From Fusobacteriota bacterium (GTDB lineage Bacteria > Bacillota > TC1), in contig WTXA01000001.1 in the NCBI GenBank assembly GCA_009773805.1, positions 558,001-622,000 of the forward strand: a DNA stretch of 64,000 nucleotides, given 5' to 3'. A program made the translations under genes and the position numbers. Positions 52,787-62,065 of this stretch are shown piece after piece. Below the pieces are notes generated by a model. The model searched no databases. It was not told the DNA's origin and saw only the letters and a program-made list of their open reading frames with translations. Within the stretch, counting starts at the first letter, position 1. The number at the start of each line of letters is the position of its first letter.

Positions 52787-54136
52787 ATGTCTAAACTAAA
52801 GATTACAGAAACCATTCTAAGAGATGCACACCAATCATTAATAGCAACAAGAATGACAACTGAAGAAATGGAACCCATTCTAGAAACTTTGGATAATGTT
52901 GGTTATCACGCACTTGAAATGTGGGGTGGAGCAACTTTCGATGCCAGTCTTCGCTTTCTTAATGAAGACCCTTGGGAAAGACTTAGAATTATTAAAAAAA
53001 ATGTCAAAAAAACAAAACTACAAATGCTACTTAGAGGACAAAACCTAGTTGGATATCGAAACTATAGTGATGATGTAGTTGAAAGTTTTGTTCGCTTATC
53101 AATAAAAAACGGCATCGATATCATCAGAATTTTTGATGCCTTAAACGATACTAGAAATATTAAAGTAGGTATTGATGCCTGTAAAAAATATGGTGGTCAT
53201 GCACAAGGTGCAATCTGCTATACCATCAGTCCAGTTCACACTAACGAACTCTTTGTAAACCTAGCTAGAGAAATAGAAGACATGGGTGCAGATTCAATCT
53301 GTATCAAAGATATGGCTGGACTTCTAGATCCATATAATACCTACGAACTAATAAGAGATATTAAAGCAGCAGTTGGAGTTCCAGTAGAACTTCATACCCA
53401 TGCAACAAGTGGACTTGGTTCTACTACCTATTTAAAGGCTGTAGAAGCAGGTGTAGATATAATTGATACTGCCCTTTCACCCTTTGGTGAAGGCACGTCT
53501 CAACCCTCAACAGAACCAATGGTTGCCACCTTCAAAGGAACTAAATATGACACTGGACTAAATCTTGATGCTTTAAATAAGGCAGCAGCATATTTTAGAC
53601 CTTTAAGAGAAAAGGCATTAGCTAGCGGATTATTAGATCCAAAGGTACTAGGCGTTGATATTAATGCTTTAATATATCAAGTTCCTGGTGGAATGCTTTC
53701 AAACCTTGTTCACCAATTAAAGTTACAAAATGCCTTCGATCGTTTTGATGATGTATTACAAGAAATTCCTAGGGTACGAGAAGATTTTGGTTTTCCTCCA
53801 CTTGTTACTCCAAGTAGTCAAATAGTTGGTAGCCAGGCTGTCTTGAATGTTCTTTTAGGTAAACGTTACAAAATGGTTCCAAGAGAAGCTAAAGATCTTG
53901 TTAGGGGTATGTATGGAAAACCAGCAATCCCAATTAGTGATGAAATATTAAAGATAATTATCGGTAATGAACGACCAATATCAGGTAGGCCAGCTGATCT
54001 TCTAGAACCAGAGTTAGAAAAAGCTAAAGCTGAACTTGGAGAATATATGGAAAGTGAAGAAGACCTACTAACCTATGTCCTCTTCCCTAAACCAGCATTA
54101 GACTATTTTAAATACAGACGACTACACAAAAAATAA
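52787..54136 (+). CDS. Oxaloacetate decarboxylase alpha / carboxyltransferase domain protein without biotin domain
   Basis: This is the carboxyltransferase barrel of oxaloacetate decarboxylase alpha or transcarboxylase 5S: ETILRDAHQSLIATRM, the metal-ligand HTHATSG, the carbamylated-lysine motif ICIKDMAGLL and the C-terminal QVPGGMLSNL. At 449 residues the biotin-carrying tail is missing, so a separate biotinyl protein is needed. No sodium-pump subunits lie nearby. It may act in pyruvate/oxaloacetate exchange or fermentation. Confidence 0.88.
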   Translation: MSKLKITETILRDAHQSLIATRMTTEEMEPILETLDNVGYHALEMWGGATFDASLRFLNEDPWERLRIIKKNVKKTKLQMLLRGQNLVGYRNYSDDVVESFVRLSIKNGIDIIRIFDALNDTRNIKVGIDACKKYGGHAQGAICYTISPVHTNELFVNLAREIEDMGADSICIKDMAGLLDPYNTYELIRDIKAAVGVPVELHTHATSGLGSTTYLKAVEAGVDIIDTALSPFGEGTSQPSTEPMVATFKGTKYDTGLNLDALNKAAAYFRPLREKALASGLLDPKVLGVDINALIYQVPGGMLSNLVHQLKLQNAFDRFDDVLQEIPRVREDFGFPPLVTPSSQIVGSQAVLNVLLGKRYKMVPREAKDLVRGMYGKPAIPISDEILKIIIGNERPISGRPADLLEPELEKAKAELGEYMESEEDLLTYVLFPKPALDYFKYRRLHKK

Positions 54137-54180
54137 TATAAATGAAGAAAATATAAGTACAAAAGATTACAAAATAATAC

Positions 54181-54211
54181 AAAAAAGATGCGTTTTAAAA
54201 CGCATCTTTTT
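54181..54211. terminator. Bidirectional terminator
   Basis: The stem AAAAGATGCGTTTT/AAAACGCATCTTTT is flanked by A and T runs. It separates the carboxyltransferase gene from convergent amt. Confidence 0.85.
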
Positions 54212-54244
54212 CAATTTCTACTAAATATATTATGATATATTAAT

Positions 54245-55459
54245 TTATATTCTATATGCATCTTCTTTATGAATGCTATAATCTAGACCTTGTAATTCTT
54301 CCTCAGGTGAAACTCTTATCTTCACGAAACGGTTCACTACAACTAGTATCAAGTAAGTTACAATAAACGCATAGGCGGCTGTAAATAATACAGCAAGTGT
54401 TTGCACCAATAATAACTTTGGATTTCCACCAATTAAGCCATTAACACCACCAATTTTTTCAACAGCAAATACCCCTACTAATATTGATCCTAAAATACCA
54501 CCTACTCCATGAACTCCCCAAACATCAAGAGCATCATCCCATTTTTTGACAGTACGTATTTGAACTGCCATGTAGCAAACAGCACCAGATGCTATACCAA
54601 TTAAAAATGCAGCCCATGGTTCAACATAACCAGCAGCAGGAGTTATAGTTGCAAGACCAGCAACAGCTCCAGTTAATGCACCAACAAAACTTGGACGTTT
54701 TTCCTTATACCAGGAAATTATTAACCAAGTTAACATCGCTACAGAACCAGCTATATCAGTATTAACAAAAGCAGCGGCAGCTATTCCATTAGCATGTAAA
54801 GCACTCCCACCATTAAAACCGAACCAACCAAACCATAGTAATGCTGCTCCTAAAGCTACATATGTTATGTTATGTGGTGTTCGATCCAACTTATCCAAGT
54901 TTTGTCTCTTACCAATAAATATAATTGATGCTAAAGCAGCCATACCTGCACTAACATGTACAACAATGCCCCCGGCAAAGTCAATAACACCCAACTGTTG
55001 CAAGAAACCTCCACCCCAGATCCAATGAGTGAAAGGAATATATACTAATAAACTCCAAATTACAAGAAACACTAAATAACCTTTAAAATTAACCCTGTCA
55101 GCAAAAGCTCCAGTAATTAAAGCCGGAGTTATTATAGCAAACATTTGCTGATATGTATAAAAGGCAACAAATGGTATTGTACCACCATAGACAGCACTTG
55201 GTTCCAGCCCCACTCCATTTAGAAATATATGTTGAAAACCACCAATGATTCCATTAATATCAGTACCAAAGGCCAAACTAAAACCAACAAGGAACCAAAT
55301 TGCAGTAACAACACCCATTGAGATAAAACTCTGCATCATAATAGTCAAAACATTTTTTCTGTTAACTAAACCTCCATAAAAGAAAGCCAGTCCTGGTGTC
55401 ATTAAACACACTAAAGCCGCACTGATTAGAACGAGGGCGGTATCACCTGTATCAATCAT
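54245..55459 (-). CDS. amt: Ammonium transporter (Amt)
   Basis: An 11-helix ammonium channel of 404 residues. The twin histidines of the pore are in FAGGIVVHVSAG and WGVHGVGG, and the aspartate needed for function precedes the first. It is encoded just downstream of a response regulator and an Amt-kinase fusion. I saw no glnK/PII gene beside it, which is unusual for amt. Confidence 0.93.
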   Translation of the reverse strand: MIDTGDTALVLISAALVCLMTPGLAFFYGGLVNRKNVLTIMMQSFISMGVVTAIWFLVGFSLAFGTDINGIIGGFQHIFLNGVGLEPSAVYGGTIPFVAFYTYQQMFAIITPALITGAFADRVNFKGYLVFLVIWSLLVYIPFTHWIWGGGFLQQLGVIDFAGGIVVHVSAGMAALASIIFIGKRQNLDKLDRTPHNITYVALGAALLWFGWFGFNGGSALHANGIAAAAFVNTDIAGSVAMLTWLIISWYKEKRPSFVGALTGAVAGLATITPAAGYVEPWAAFLIGIASGAVCYMAVQIRTVKKWDDALDVWGVHGVGGILGSILVGVFAVEKIGGVNGLIGGNPKLLLVQTLAVLFTAAYAFIVTYLILVVVNRFVKIRVSPEEELQGLDYSIHKEDAYRI

Positions 55460-55561
55460 TTAAACTCCTCCAATCTATAACTATACTAATGTAAATTATA
55501 GAACTGAAGGAGCTTATTAACAATCAGTATTTAACTGTATTATCAAGAATTATTTACTGTA

Positions 55562-56200
55562 TTAAGCCTCTATCAAATGATTTCTCACAGCATAAAGTAC
55601 TAGGTCAGCTATGTTTCTAAGGCCTAACTTTTTCATAATATTAGCTCTATGAGTTTCTACAGTCTTCACACTTAAATGAAGCGCTACTGCAATTTCCTTA
55701 TTACCCCTACCCTCAGCAAGCATTTGTAGTATTTCACGTTCTCTTATTGATAGTTGTTCAGTACTATCTTTACGATTATTAACAAATCCACCTACAACCA
55801 TCTGCAATAAATCAACTGATATAAATATCTTACCGGCTATCACAGTCTTTATGGCTTCAATAAGATCCTCCAAGGCATTATCTTTTAGCACATAACCATT
55901 AACCCCTGAACTCAAGGCCTTATAAAGCATTTCTTCAGATTTATGCATTGTCAGAATTATAACCTTAAGCTCAGGCATTTCGACCTTTAGTTTTTTACAT
56001 AAATCCAATCCGTTCAATTGTGGCATTGATATATCTAAAATAGCTATCTCCGGCTTAAGGTGTATTATTTCTTTATAGGCATCAAGACCGTTATCAGCTA
56101 CTCCGACGACATCAACTATTGCCTCCTGTCTGAGATAATGTTTTAATGACTCTCTTAATATTTTATGATCATCGGCTAGAAATACACGTCTAGTTTTCAT
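55562..56200 (-). CDS. NarL/FixJ (LuxR-type) response regulator
   Basis: The receiver domain shows DDHKILRESL, the phospho-acceptor in AILDISMPQ and the VLKD lysine. The LuxR helix-turn-helix (LSIREREILQMLAEGRGNKE, IAVALHLSVKTVETHR) occupies the last 65 residues. Its start overlaps the kinase gene by 11 bases, so it is surely the partner of the Amt-kinase. The downstream free amt gene is a likely target. Confidence 0.93.
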   Translation of the reverse strand: MKTRRVFLADDHKILRESLKHYLRQEAIVDVVGVADNGLDAYKEIIHLKPEIAILDISMPQLNGLDLCKKLKVEMPELKVIILTMHKSEEMLYKALSSGVNGYVLKDNALEDLIEAIKTVIAGKIFISVDLLQMVVGGFVNNRKDSTEQLSIREREILQMLAEGRGNKEIAVALHLSVKTVETHRANIMKKLGLRNIADLVLYAVRNHLIEA

Positions 56201-58103
56201 AAGGCATCTCCAATGTTATTTTAGTTCCTTTTCCATTTTGACTTTTAATATTTAATTTACCACCAAGTAATTTAGTCCTTTCAAGCATTGTGGTCATGCC
56301 CATACCTTCATATATATTATTAATATCAAAACCAATACCATTGTCTTCAATAGATATAATATACGAACCATGTTTATCCTTATCGAAAATAAGAATCACC
56401 TTATCAGCTTCCGAATGTTTCAATATATTACTTAAACTCTCCTGTACTATCCTGTAAACATTCAACATCTCAATTTCACCCAATAATGGTAATGGCGAAA
56501 TAATCTGAAACTCAAAAACTAAATCCTTGATTTTTTGAATCTGAGAAGTTAATTTTTGTATACTCTTCAAAAGCCCTTCTTCTTCAAGCTTAATAGGTTT
56601 CAAATTGTAAATTACAGTTCTTATTTCATCAACAGTATTATCAATCAAACCCATAATCCTAGTTGCTTGATCTTTTTGTCCATCACTAATTAATTTCTTT
56701 TTAAGCTGTCCCAAATCAATTTTAGAAGCTGCTAATAATTGACCTACGCCATCATGAAGATCTCTGGCTATTTTATCTCTTTCCTTTTCTTGAGTGGCCA
56801 TAAGTCGTTGTGATTTTTTTTCCAACTCTTGGTTTTGTTGCTGTATCTTAAGATACAGTTCATCAGTTATTTCTGTATAGGTTCTATCTTTGATTGCTTG
56901 TTGCCAGGAATAGAGATCAGAATATTCCACAATATTAAGACCCTGTTCCTCTTCTTCAGGTGTAACCCTAAGTCCGATGAATTTATCAATAATTTTAAAC
57001 ATAATATAACTCATACCAAAAACCCATACAAAATTTACTAATACCCCAAATATTTGTATACCAAGTTGCCACCAGCGATTAGATAATGACAATACCCCTT
57101 GATTAGCAAACAATGCTAATAACAATATACCTGAAACACTTCCAAACGCATGGATTGAAATAGCACCAACTGCATCATCAATTCTTAATTTCTCCAATAA
57201 AGCACTCCCTAAGATCACTATAATTCCTGTTATTAAACCAACAAAAAATGCTTGAATCGGTTCTAGAATATTTGAACTTGCAGTAATAGCGACCAAACCA
57301 CCTAGTGCCCCACTAAATATAGCCTCCATAAAGCTTCTATTTTTTAGGATAAAAAATACTGTGCAGACTGCACCTAATACCCCTGCCGATGCTGAAATAT
57401 TGGTGTTCATCAAAATTTGTCCAATACTATCATCGAACCTCATTAAACTACCACCATTAAATCCAAACCAGCTAAACCATAAAATAAATGTACCAAGTGC
57501 AGCAAAGGGGATATTGGATCTGCCCAGGTTCTTGATTCTGCCATTTGCATCCCATCGTCCTTTTCTTGGGCCCACAACTAAGACACCTGCTAGAGCTATC
57601 CAGCCTGCAGTACCATGAACTACAGTAGCCCCAGCAAAATCTATAAAGCCTAACTGTTGTAACCATGCACTTTGGTTCAAATATAAATTACCCCATACCC
57701 AATGACCGTAAACAGGATAAATCAAAGCTCCAACTACAATTGCACTTATGATTAACCCTTTAGTTTTTGTCCTTTCCGACATACTTCCTGAAAATATTGT
57801 TACAGCAGTTCCAGCAAACATCAATTCAAAAAAAACTATTACATAACTTGACGAGCCTTGTAAATGTGACCCAAACCAGAAATCACTGCCAAAAAGGCCA
57901 TGAAAAGAAGGTCCAAACATAATAGCATAACCCACAGCAAAAAATGATAACGTTGTAATTACAAATGCTATAATATTTTCTATTGCAACACTAACGACGT
58001 TTTTAGGACGAATGAAACCTACCTCATAGCAAATGAATCCGGCTTGCATAAAAAATACAAATAAGGCACATATCAAAACCCACATTTGGTCAATAATTCT
58101 CAT
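56190..58103 (-). CDS. Ammonium transporter-histidine kinase fusion sensor
   Basis: Residues 1-400 are an Amt channel (twin histidines in FAGATVVHGTAG and ISIHAFGSVSG; WFSWFGFNGGSLM). A coiled-coil linker follows (LYLKIQQQNQELEKKSQRLM). A HisKA_3 dimerisation domain holds the phospho-histidine in ARDLHDGVGQLL. A HATPase ends the protein (IVQESLSNILKHSEA; EDNGIGFD). Fusions of Amt with kinases exist, for example Amt5 of Kuenenia, which senses rather than transports ammonium. Here the kinase is of the NarX type. Confidence 0.92.
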   Translation of the reverse strand: MRIIDQMWVLICALFVFFMQAGFICYEVGFIRPKNVVSVAIENIIAFVITTLSFFAVGYAIMFGPSFHGLFGSDFWFGSHLQGSSSYVIVFFELMFAGTAVTIFSGSMSERTKTKGLIISAIVVGALIYPVYGHWVWGNLYLNQSAWLQQLGFIDFAGATVVHGTAGWIALAGVLVVGPRKGRWDANGRIKNLGRSNIPFAALGTFILWFSWFGFNGGSLMRFDDSIGQILMNTNISASAGVLGAVCTVFFILKNRSFMEAIFSGALGGLVAITASSNILEPIQAFFVGLITGIIVILGSALLEKLRIDDAVGAISIHAFGSVSGILLLALFANQGVLSLSNRWWQLGIQIFGVLVNFVWVFGMSYIMFKIIDKFIGLRVTPEEEEQGLNIVEYSDLYSWQQAIKDRTYTEITDELYLKIQQQNQELEKKSQRLMATQEKERDKIARDLHDGVGQLLAASKIDLGQLKKKLISDGQKDQATRIMGLIDNTVDEIRTVIYNLKPIKLEEEGLLKSIQKLTSQIQKIKDLVFEFQIISPLPLLGEIEMLNVYRIVQESLSNILKHSEADKVILIFDKDKHGSYIISIEDNGIGFDINNIYEGMGMTTMLERTKLLGGKLNIKSQNGKGTKITLEMPYEN

Positions 58104-58216
58104 TATCCTACCCCTAAAACTACTGTAAATAAAAATTTTTATAACATTTTAATTGTACTATAATTATTCAATAATTATACATTAATAAATTCTAATTTAT
58201 ATATACTAAGACTATA

Positions 58217-59092
58217 TTATTTAATTAATCTACTAATTGAGATACCATCAGGTTCTAATTTTTGTTTGGCCAATTGTTTCATGTAAAATGACTTCTTGTC
58301 ATATAGATCCATGACAACTGCACCATTAGGACAATAATATAGACAATTAGTACAATGTACACAAATATCATCAGGTAGCATTGTTGGATAACCATCCTTA
58401 ATCACTAAATAATTAACTGGACATTTATCTACACAGATATAACATTGCTCACAAAGATCATAATTGAATTCTATATCAGGGAAACTATTAATAGTAACCA
58501 AGCGCTCATCAGCAAGATTAGGGAATTCAGCGAAACTACTAACGAGCTTTGATTCTATATCCTTAAGAGGTCTTTCCTTATCATCAACAACCTTAATCAA
58601 ATATTCTACAAAATCTTTTACAAGCTCTAAGACTTCATCACCTGGCAAGCCTTCACTTATTGGATAGTCTATATTTCTAGATACACAGTGCTCACTATCA
58701 ACCTCCAGTGCAGCCCATGTTTTACGCCCAACTTTACCCAGCTCCTTACAAGCTTCAGCAGTACCTACACCTGGTGTGATTTTACCAAAGGTTGTAAAAA
58801 CTCCAGCATTACTAGAATGACTTATATCATCAGCCTTAGGCAGTCTTGTAATTAAATCTAGAACATTATAGTGAAGATGGTCAATATATATTGGACCACC
58901 AATTAATAATAAGTCATGGCTTTCTATTCTATTGATGAATTTAAGAAAATCTCCATTAGGGAATAAATCTAGATCCTTTGTCATATTCAACAGTTGAACT
59001 TCCCAATCTAATCTTTCAAAATCCTTGCTTATAAAGTTTGCTACCTTCCCCGTACTACCACAAGGACTAAAATATATAATTACGACCTTCAC
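58217..59092 (-). CDS. EFR1-family flavodoxin-ferredoxin fusion protein
   Basis: An N-terminal flavodoxin domain (YFSPCGSTGKVANFI, GGPIYIDHLHYN) is followed near residue 218 by two 4Fe-4S sites (CEQCYICVDKCP and CVHCTNCLYYCP). Such anaerobe proteins shuttle electrons between low-potential donors and flavoenzymes. The start is a GTG at 59092 with GGAGG 6 bases upstream. Length is about 291. Confidence 0.88.
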   Translation of the reverse strand: MKVVIIYFSPCGSTGKVANFISKDFERLDWEVQLLNMTKDLDLFPNGDFLKFINRIESHDLLLIGGPIYIDHLHYNVLDLITRLPKADDISHSSNAGVFTTFGKITPGVGTAEACKELGKVGRKTWAALEVDSEHCVSRNIDYPISEGLPGDEVLELVKDFVEYLIKVVDDKERPLKDIESKLVSSFAEFPNLADERLVTINSFPDIEFNYDLCEQCYICVDKCPVNYLVIKDGYPTMLPDDICVHCTNCLYYCPNGAVVMDLYDKKSFYMKQLAKQKLEPDGISISRLIK

Positions 59093-59116
59093 ACTATACC
59101 TCCAAGACAAATATTA

Positions 59117-59142
59117 AGCAGTAAACCTAAAGGTTTACTGCT
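59117..59142 (-). terminator. Palindromic hairpin after the bactofilin-like gene
   Basis: A perfect 12-bp stem AGCAGTAAACCT/AGGTTTACTGCT with a two-base loop. The minus-strand tail TTAATATTTG is only moderately U-rich. Confidence 0.6.
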
Positions 59143-59170
59143 TAATTATATGTTATAAACTTGGCTATTT

Positions 59171-60271
59171 CTACTCTTCAGTAGTAACTATCATTTTTTT
59201 ATCTCTATATATTAGACTACCAATAATCAAACCATACCCAATAACCAATAATGGGAACCCAACTAGACCAGAAATTATTGGTATAGCTTTAAGTATTCCT
59301 ACAACTACCGCCATTAAAAATACTATTAATATATTATTGCCAACTGCCATATTAGGAAGTTTCTTACTAAGCAAGCTACTTAAGACAACTATAGCAATCC
59401 CACCAGATAGATACAATAAAGCAGAATTCAAGATTATTGTGAATATTCCTAGCTTAATACCTACCCCAGTTAAGAAAAGCACTAGTGGCAATATGAAGGA
59501 AACAAGTAAGCCAACCAGTCCAAAAAGGAATATAGTAGTAACTGTATTTTCCTTATCCATCAATCTAACCAACTTATTCTTATGATCTTTGTTAATAACA
59601 AATGTTATAACTACCCAAATCATAATTACTGAAAATACAAAACTTAAAAATGTAAATAATTTTCCAAGCACTATTGAGCCAGCAGTTTCAGGTTTTCTTT
59701 CTTCTTTAAATATCTTTCCTCCTACATTATCTTCATCAATATCAACTTTTTCAGCACTATAGTTTAAATCACCATCGATCATACCATCTACCGAAATATA
59801 TCCAGCAGTCAGATAGCCATCACCATTAATCTGTGAGTCAACCCTAATATCACTGCCTGCCAGGAATACATCAAAACCTACAACTGATTCATCTGCAAGT
59901 TCCAGCTTATTTCCTGCTGCAAATACATTGCCTCCTACTAAGCCAGTAATTTTAATATCTTGACCAGCAGTATAAATATCTCCCCTTACCGAACCATTGA
60001 TTTCAATATTACTTCCAGCTACAAAAACATTACCCATAACCTCACCGTTGATTATCACATCATTTCCTGCAGCATATAGGTTCCCCTCAACAAGCCCATT
60101 TAATTCCAAATATGTACCGGTAAAACTGAAATTTTCTTCTATTACCTCACTATTTGGTACTATCACTCTATCTCCACTAGCAACTTTAAAACCTACAGCA
60201 GTTAGTGAAGCAAGTAGTATTAGTGTTACTACAACTAAACCTCTGAATAAATTATTCTTTTTCATTTTCAT
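59171..60271 (-). CDS. Bactofilin-domain membrane protein
   Basis: A signal/anchor helix (residues 8-30) is followed by a right-handed beta-repeat rich in GNVFVAG, GDIYTAG and GNVFAAG, characteristic of polymer-forming bactofilins (about 45-175). Four to five membrane helices follow (215-355). The repeats would lie outside the cytoplasm, unlike classical bactofilins. The start at 60271 has AAAGGGG upstream. Function unknown; surface scaffolding is a guess. Confidence 0.82.
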   Translation of the reverse strand: MKMKKNNLFRGLVVVTLILLASLTAVGFKVASGDRVIVPNSEVIEENFSFTGTYLELNGLVEGNLYAAGNDVIINGEVMGNVFVAGSNIEINGSVRGDIYTAGQDIKITGLVGGNVFAAGNKLELADESVVGFDVFLAGSDIRVDSQINGDGYLTAGYISVDGMIDGDLNYSAEKVDIDEDNVGGKIFKEERKPETAGSIVLGKLFTFLSFVFSVIMIWVVITFVINKDHKNKLVRLMDKENTVTTIFLFGLVGLLVSFILPLVLFLTGVGIKLGIFTIILNSALLYLSGGIAIVVLSSLLSKKLPNMAVGNNILIVFLMAVVVGILKAIPIISGLVGFPLLVIGYGLIIGSLIYRDKKMIVTTEE

Positions 60272-60323
60272 TATTCCCCTTTCATTTAACAATTACTTTC
60301 AAAATCTTAACTTTTATATTTTA

Positions 60324-60872
60324 TTAATTCTTGTTTTTTTTCTTCAATGCTGCGTTTACTTTGTTGATCTTTATCCTCATATTTAAAAATATTATTAGCC
60401 AGAATGTTATATAGCCACCCAGGAAGAGTAAGAGATAAACCATTAAACTTCCAAAAGTATAAGGATAAAAATAGAACACCTCCTTATTAGGTAAAAACGT
60501 TCCAAGTATTACTCTCATATTAGAAAAAAATTGAGTGATCAAATCATGTTTTATCCAATAATTTATATAAGAGACAAAGTAGAAACTAGACCCAACCACA
60601 AGAAAATGAATAATCGTAGCTTTCAAAATACTAAATTTCTCATAATGAAATATAGTTGAAATGCCACCTATGACACCTCCTAGAATCCCAGTTGTTAAAA
60701 CTTGAAAAGCCATGGCCATGGGTATACTTCCAAATAAAACAACAAGTTCTTCCTTTGCGCCATAGTATTGATTATTACCAACAACTAAAGCAACTATTAT
60801 AGAGCCAATATACAAAATAACGACTCCTATCAAAAAACCAAACATTACATTCCTTAAAATTCTATTTCTCAT
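60324..60872 (-). CDS. DUF3021 membrane protein
   Basis: The 182 residues have four membrane helices and the DUF3021 layout (GVVILYIGSIIVALV near the start, ATIIHFLVVGSSFYFV in the middle). In Firmicutes DUF3021 proteins nearly always accompany a LytTR regulator, as here (8-base gap), and are thought to modulate it. Confidence 0.83.
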   Translation of the reverse strand: MRNRILRNVMFGFLIGVVILYIGSIIVALVVGNNQYYGAKEELVVLFGSIPMAMAFQVLTTGILGGVIGGISTIFHYEKFSILKATIIHFLVVGSSFYFVSYINYWIKHDLITQFFSNMRVILGTFLPNKEVFYFYPYTFGSLMVYLLLFLGGYITFWLIIFLNMRIKINKVNAALKKKNKN

Positions 60873-60880
60873 ATTATCAC

Positions 60881-61339
60881 CTATATTCCCAAAACTTCTT
60901 TAATTTTGCTTACAAATCTTCTTGATACATATGTTGTCTCTTTATTGTCTAAGTTTACACATATGGTTCCACTAAAACTTAAATCGAAATTTACTACTCT
61001 TTTTAAATTAATAATTTCTGAATTTGATATTCTTACAAAATTATTTTTATCAAGTCTTTCTTCTAATTCATAGAGTCTTGACTTTATTAGGTAAGTACCA
61101 AAACTTGTTTCAGCCATTACCTTTTGCATAGAAGAATATATCCTGATAATTTTATTCTCATCAATAATTTCTACAATATCATCTTTAAATCCAGTTATAG
61201 TTCCTTTGCGATTTTTGTTTTCTATTTCTTTTAACTTATTGATGATTTCTGTTATTTCTTCATCAATCTTACTGGCTTGAACTATTATGGTAGTTTCTAG
61301 AGTTTTCTCATCAATTCTAATATCGATCTTCAATTTCAT
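60881..61339 (-). CDS. LytTR-family DNA-binding regulator
   Basis: The C-terminal LytTR domain (about residues 50-150) contains EIIDENKIIRIYSS, YELEERLDKNNFVRISNSEI and VSRRFVSKIKE. No receiver domain is present. It pairs with the DUF3021 gene. Direct repeats 21 bp apart in its promoter region are good candidates for its own binding sites. Confidence 0.9.
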   Translation of the reverse strand: MKLKIDIRIDEKTLETTIIVQASKIDEEITEIINKLKEIENKNRKGTITGFKDDIVEIIDENKIIRIYSSMQKVMAETSFGTYLIKSRLYELEERLDKNNFVRISNSEIINLKRVVNFDLSFSGTICVNLDNKETTYVSRRFVSKIKEVLGI

Positions 61340-61403
61340 GCCTCCTCAAGTTCTAAAAAAAGTATATCATATTAATATAAAAATTCATCAAAATATCTAT
61401 AGC

Positions 61404-61440
61404 TGGTCTATTTTCATATATATTTGGTCATTTATTCATA
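61404..61440. promoter_or_regulatory. Candidate LytTR binding repeats
   Basis: TGGTCTATTTTCATAT (from 61404) and TGGTCATTTATTCATA (from 61425) start exactly 21 bp apart, the two-turn spacing typical of LytTR operators. They lie about 65-100 bases upstream of the LytTR gene and between it and the divergent HD gene. Confidence 0.5.
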
Positions 61441-61516
61441 TTGCATAGTTGTTTTTTCTGTATTAAAATTATCGTGATGATAAATATAACAAAGAAATAG
61501 TGAAAGAGGTACAATT

Positions 61517-62065
61517 ATGAAAGAAAAAGCATTAGAAGTATTAAAAATATACAATAAAAGCCAAGCACTAGTCCGCCATGGCATTGGAGTTGGTGGTGTA
61601 ATGGCCTATTTTGCCAATGAGGCCAAAGAAGATATAGACTACTGGACAGCAGTTGGTATACTCCATGATATAGATTATGAAATGTACCCAGATGAACATT
61701 GTATCAAAGCCCAAGAACTACTAAAAGAAAATGGTTATGACCAAGAATTCATCCACGCTGTTATTTCCCATGGATATGGGCTTGTTAATGATATTGAACC
61801 AAAACTATATATGGAAAAAGTTCTCTACACTATAGATGAACTAACAGGACTAATAGGAGCCGCTGCTTTAATGAGACCATCAAAATCAGTATTGGATATA
61901 GAAGTAAAAAGTGTCAAAAAGAAATTCAAGGATAAGGCCTTTGCAGCTAGTATAAATAGAGAAGTAATACTAGACGGATGTGAGAGATTAGGGACAGAAC
62001 TAGATGTTATTATTGATAAATGTATCCAAGGAATGCGAAGTGTAGCAAAGGAAATTGGACTATGA
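61517..62065 (+). CDS. HD-domain protein
   Basis: HD ligands are seen as VRHGIGV, GILHDIDYEMYP (HD pair near residue 50) and VISHGYG over 182 residues. It resembles stand-alone HD hydrolases of the hydrolase/tRNA-processing type; the substrate is unknown. It is translationally coupled to the next gene by an ATGA overlap. Confidence 0.83.
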   Translation: MKEKALEVLKIYNKSQALVRHGIGVGGVMAYFANEAKEDIDYWTAVGILHDIDYEMYPDEHCIKAQELLKENGYDQEFIHAVISHGYGLVNDIEPKLYMEKVLYTIDELTGLIGAAALMRPSKSVLDIEVKSVKKKFKDKAFAASINREVILDGCERLGTELDVIIDKCIQGMRSVAKEIGL

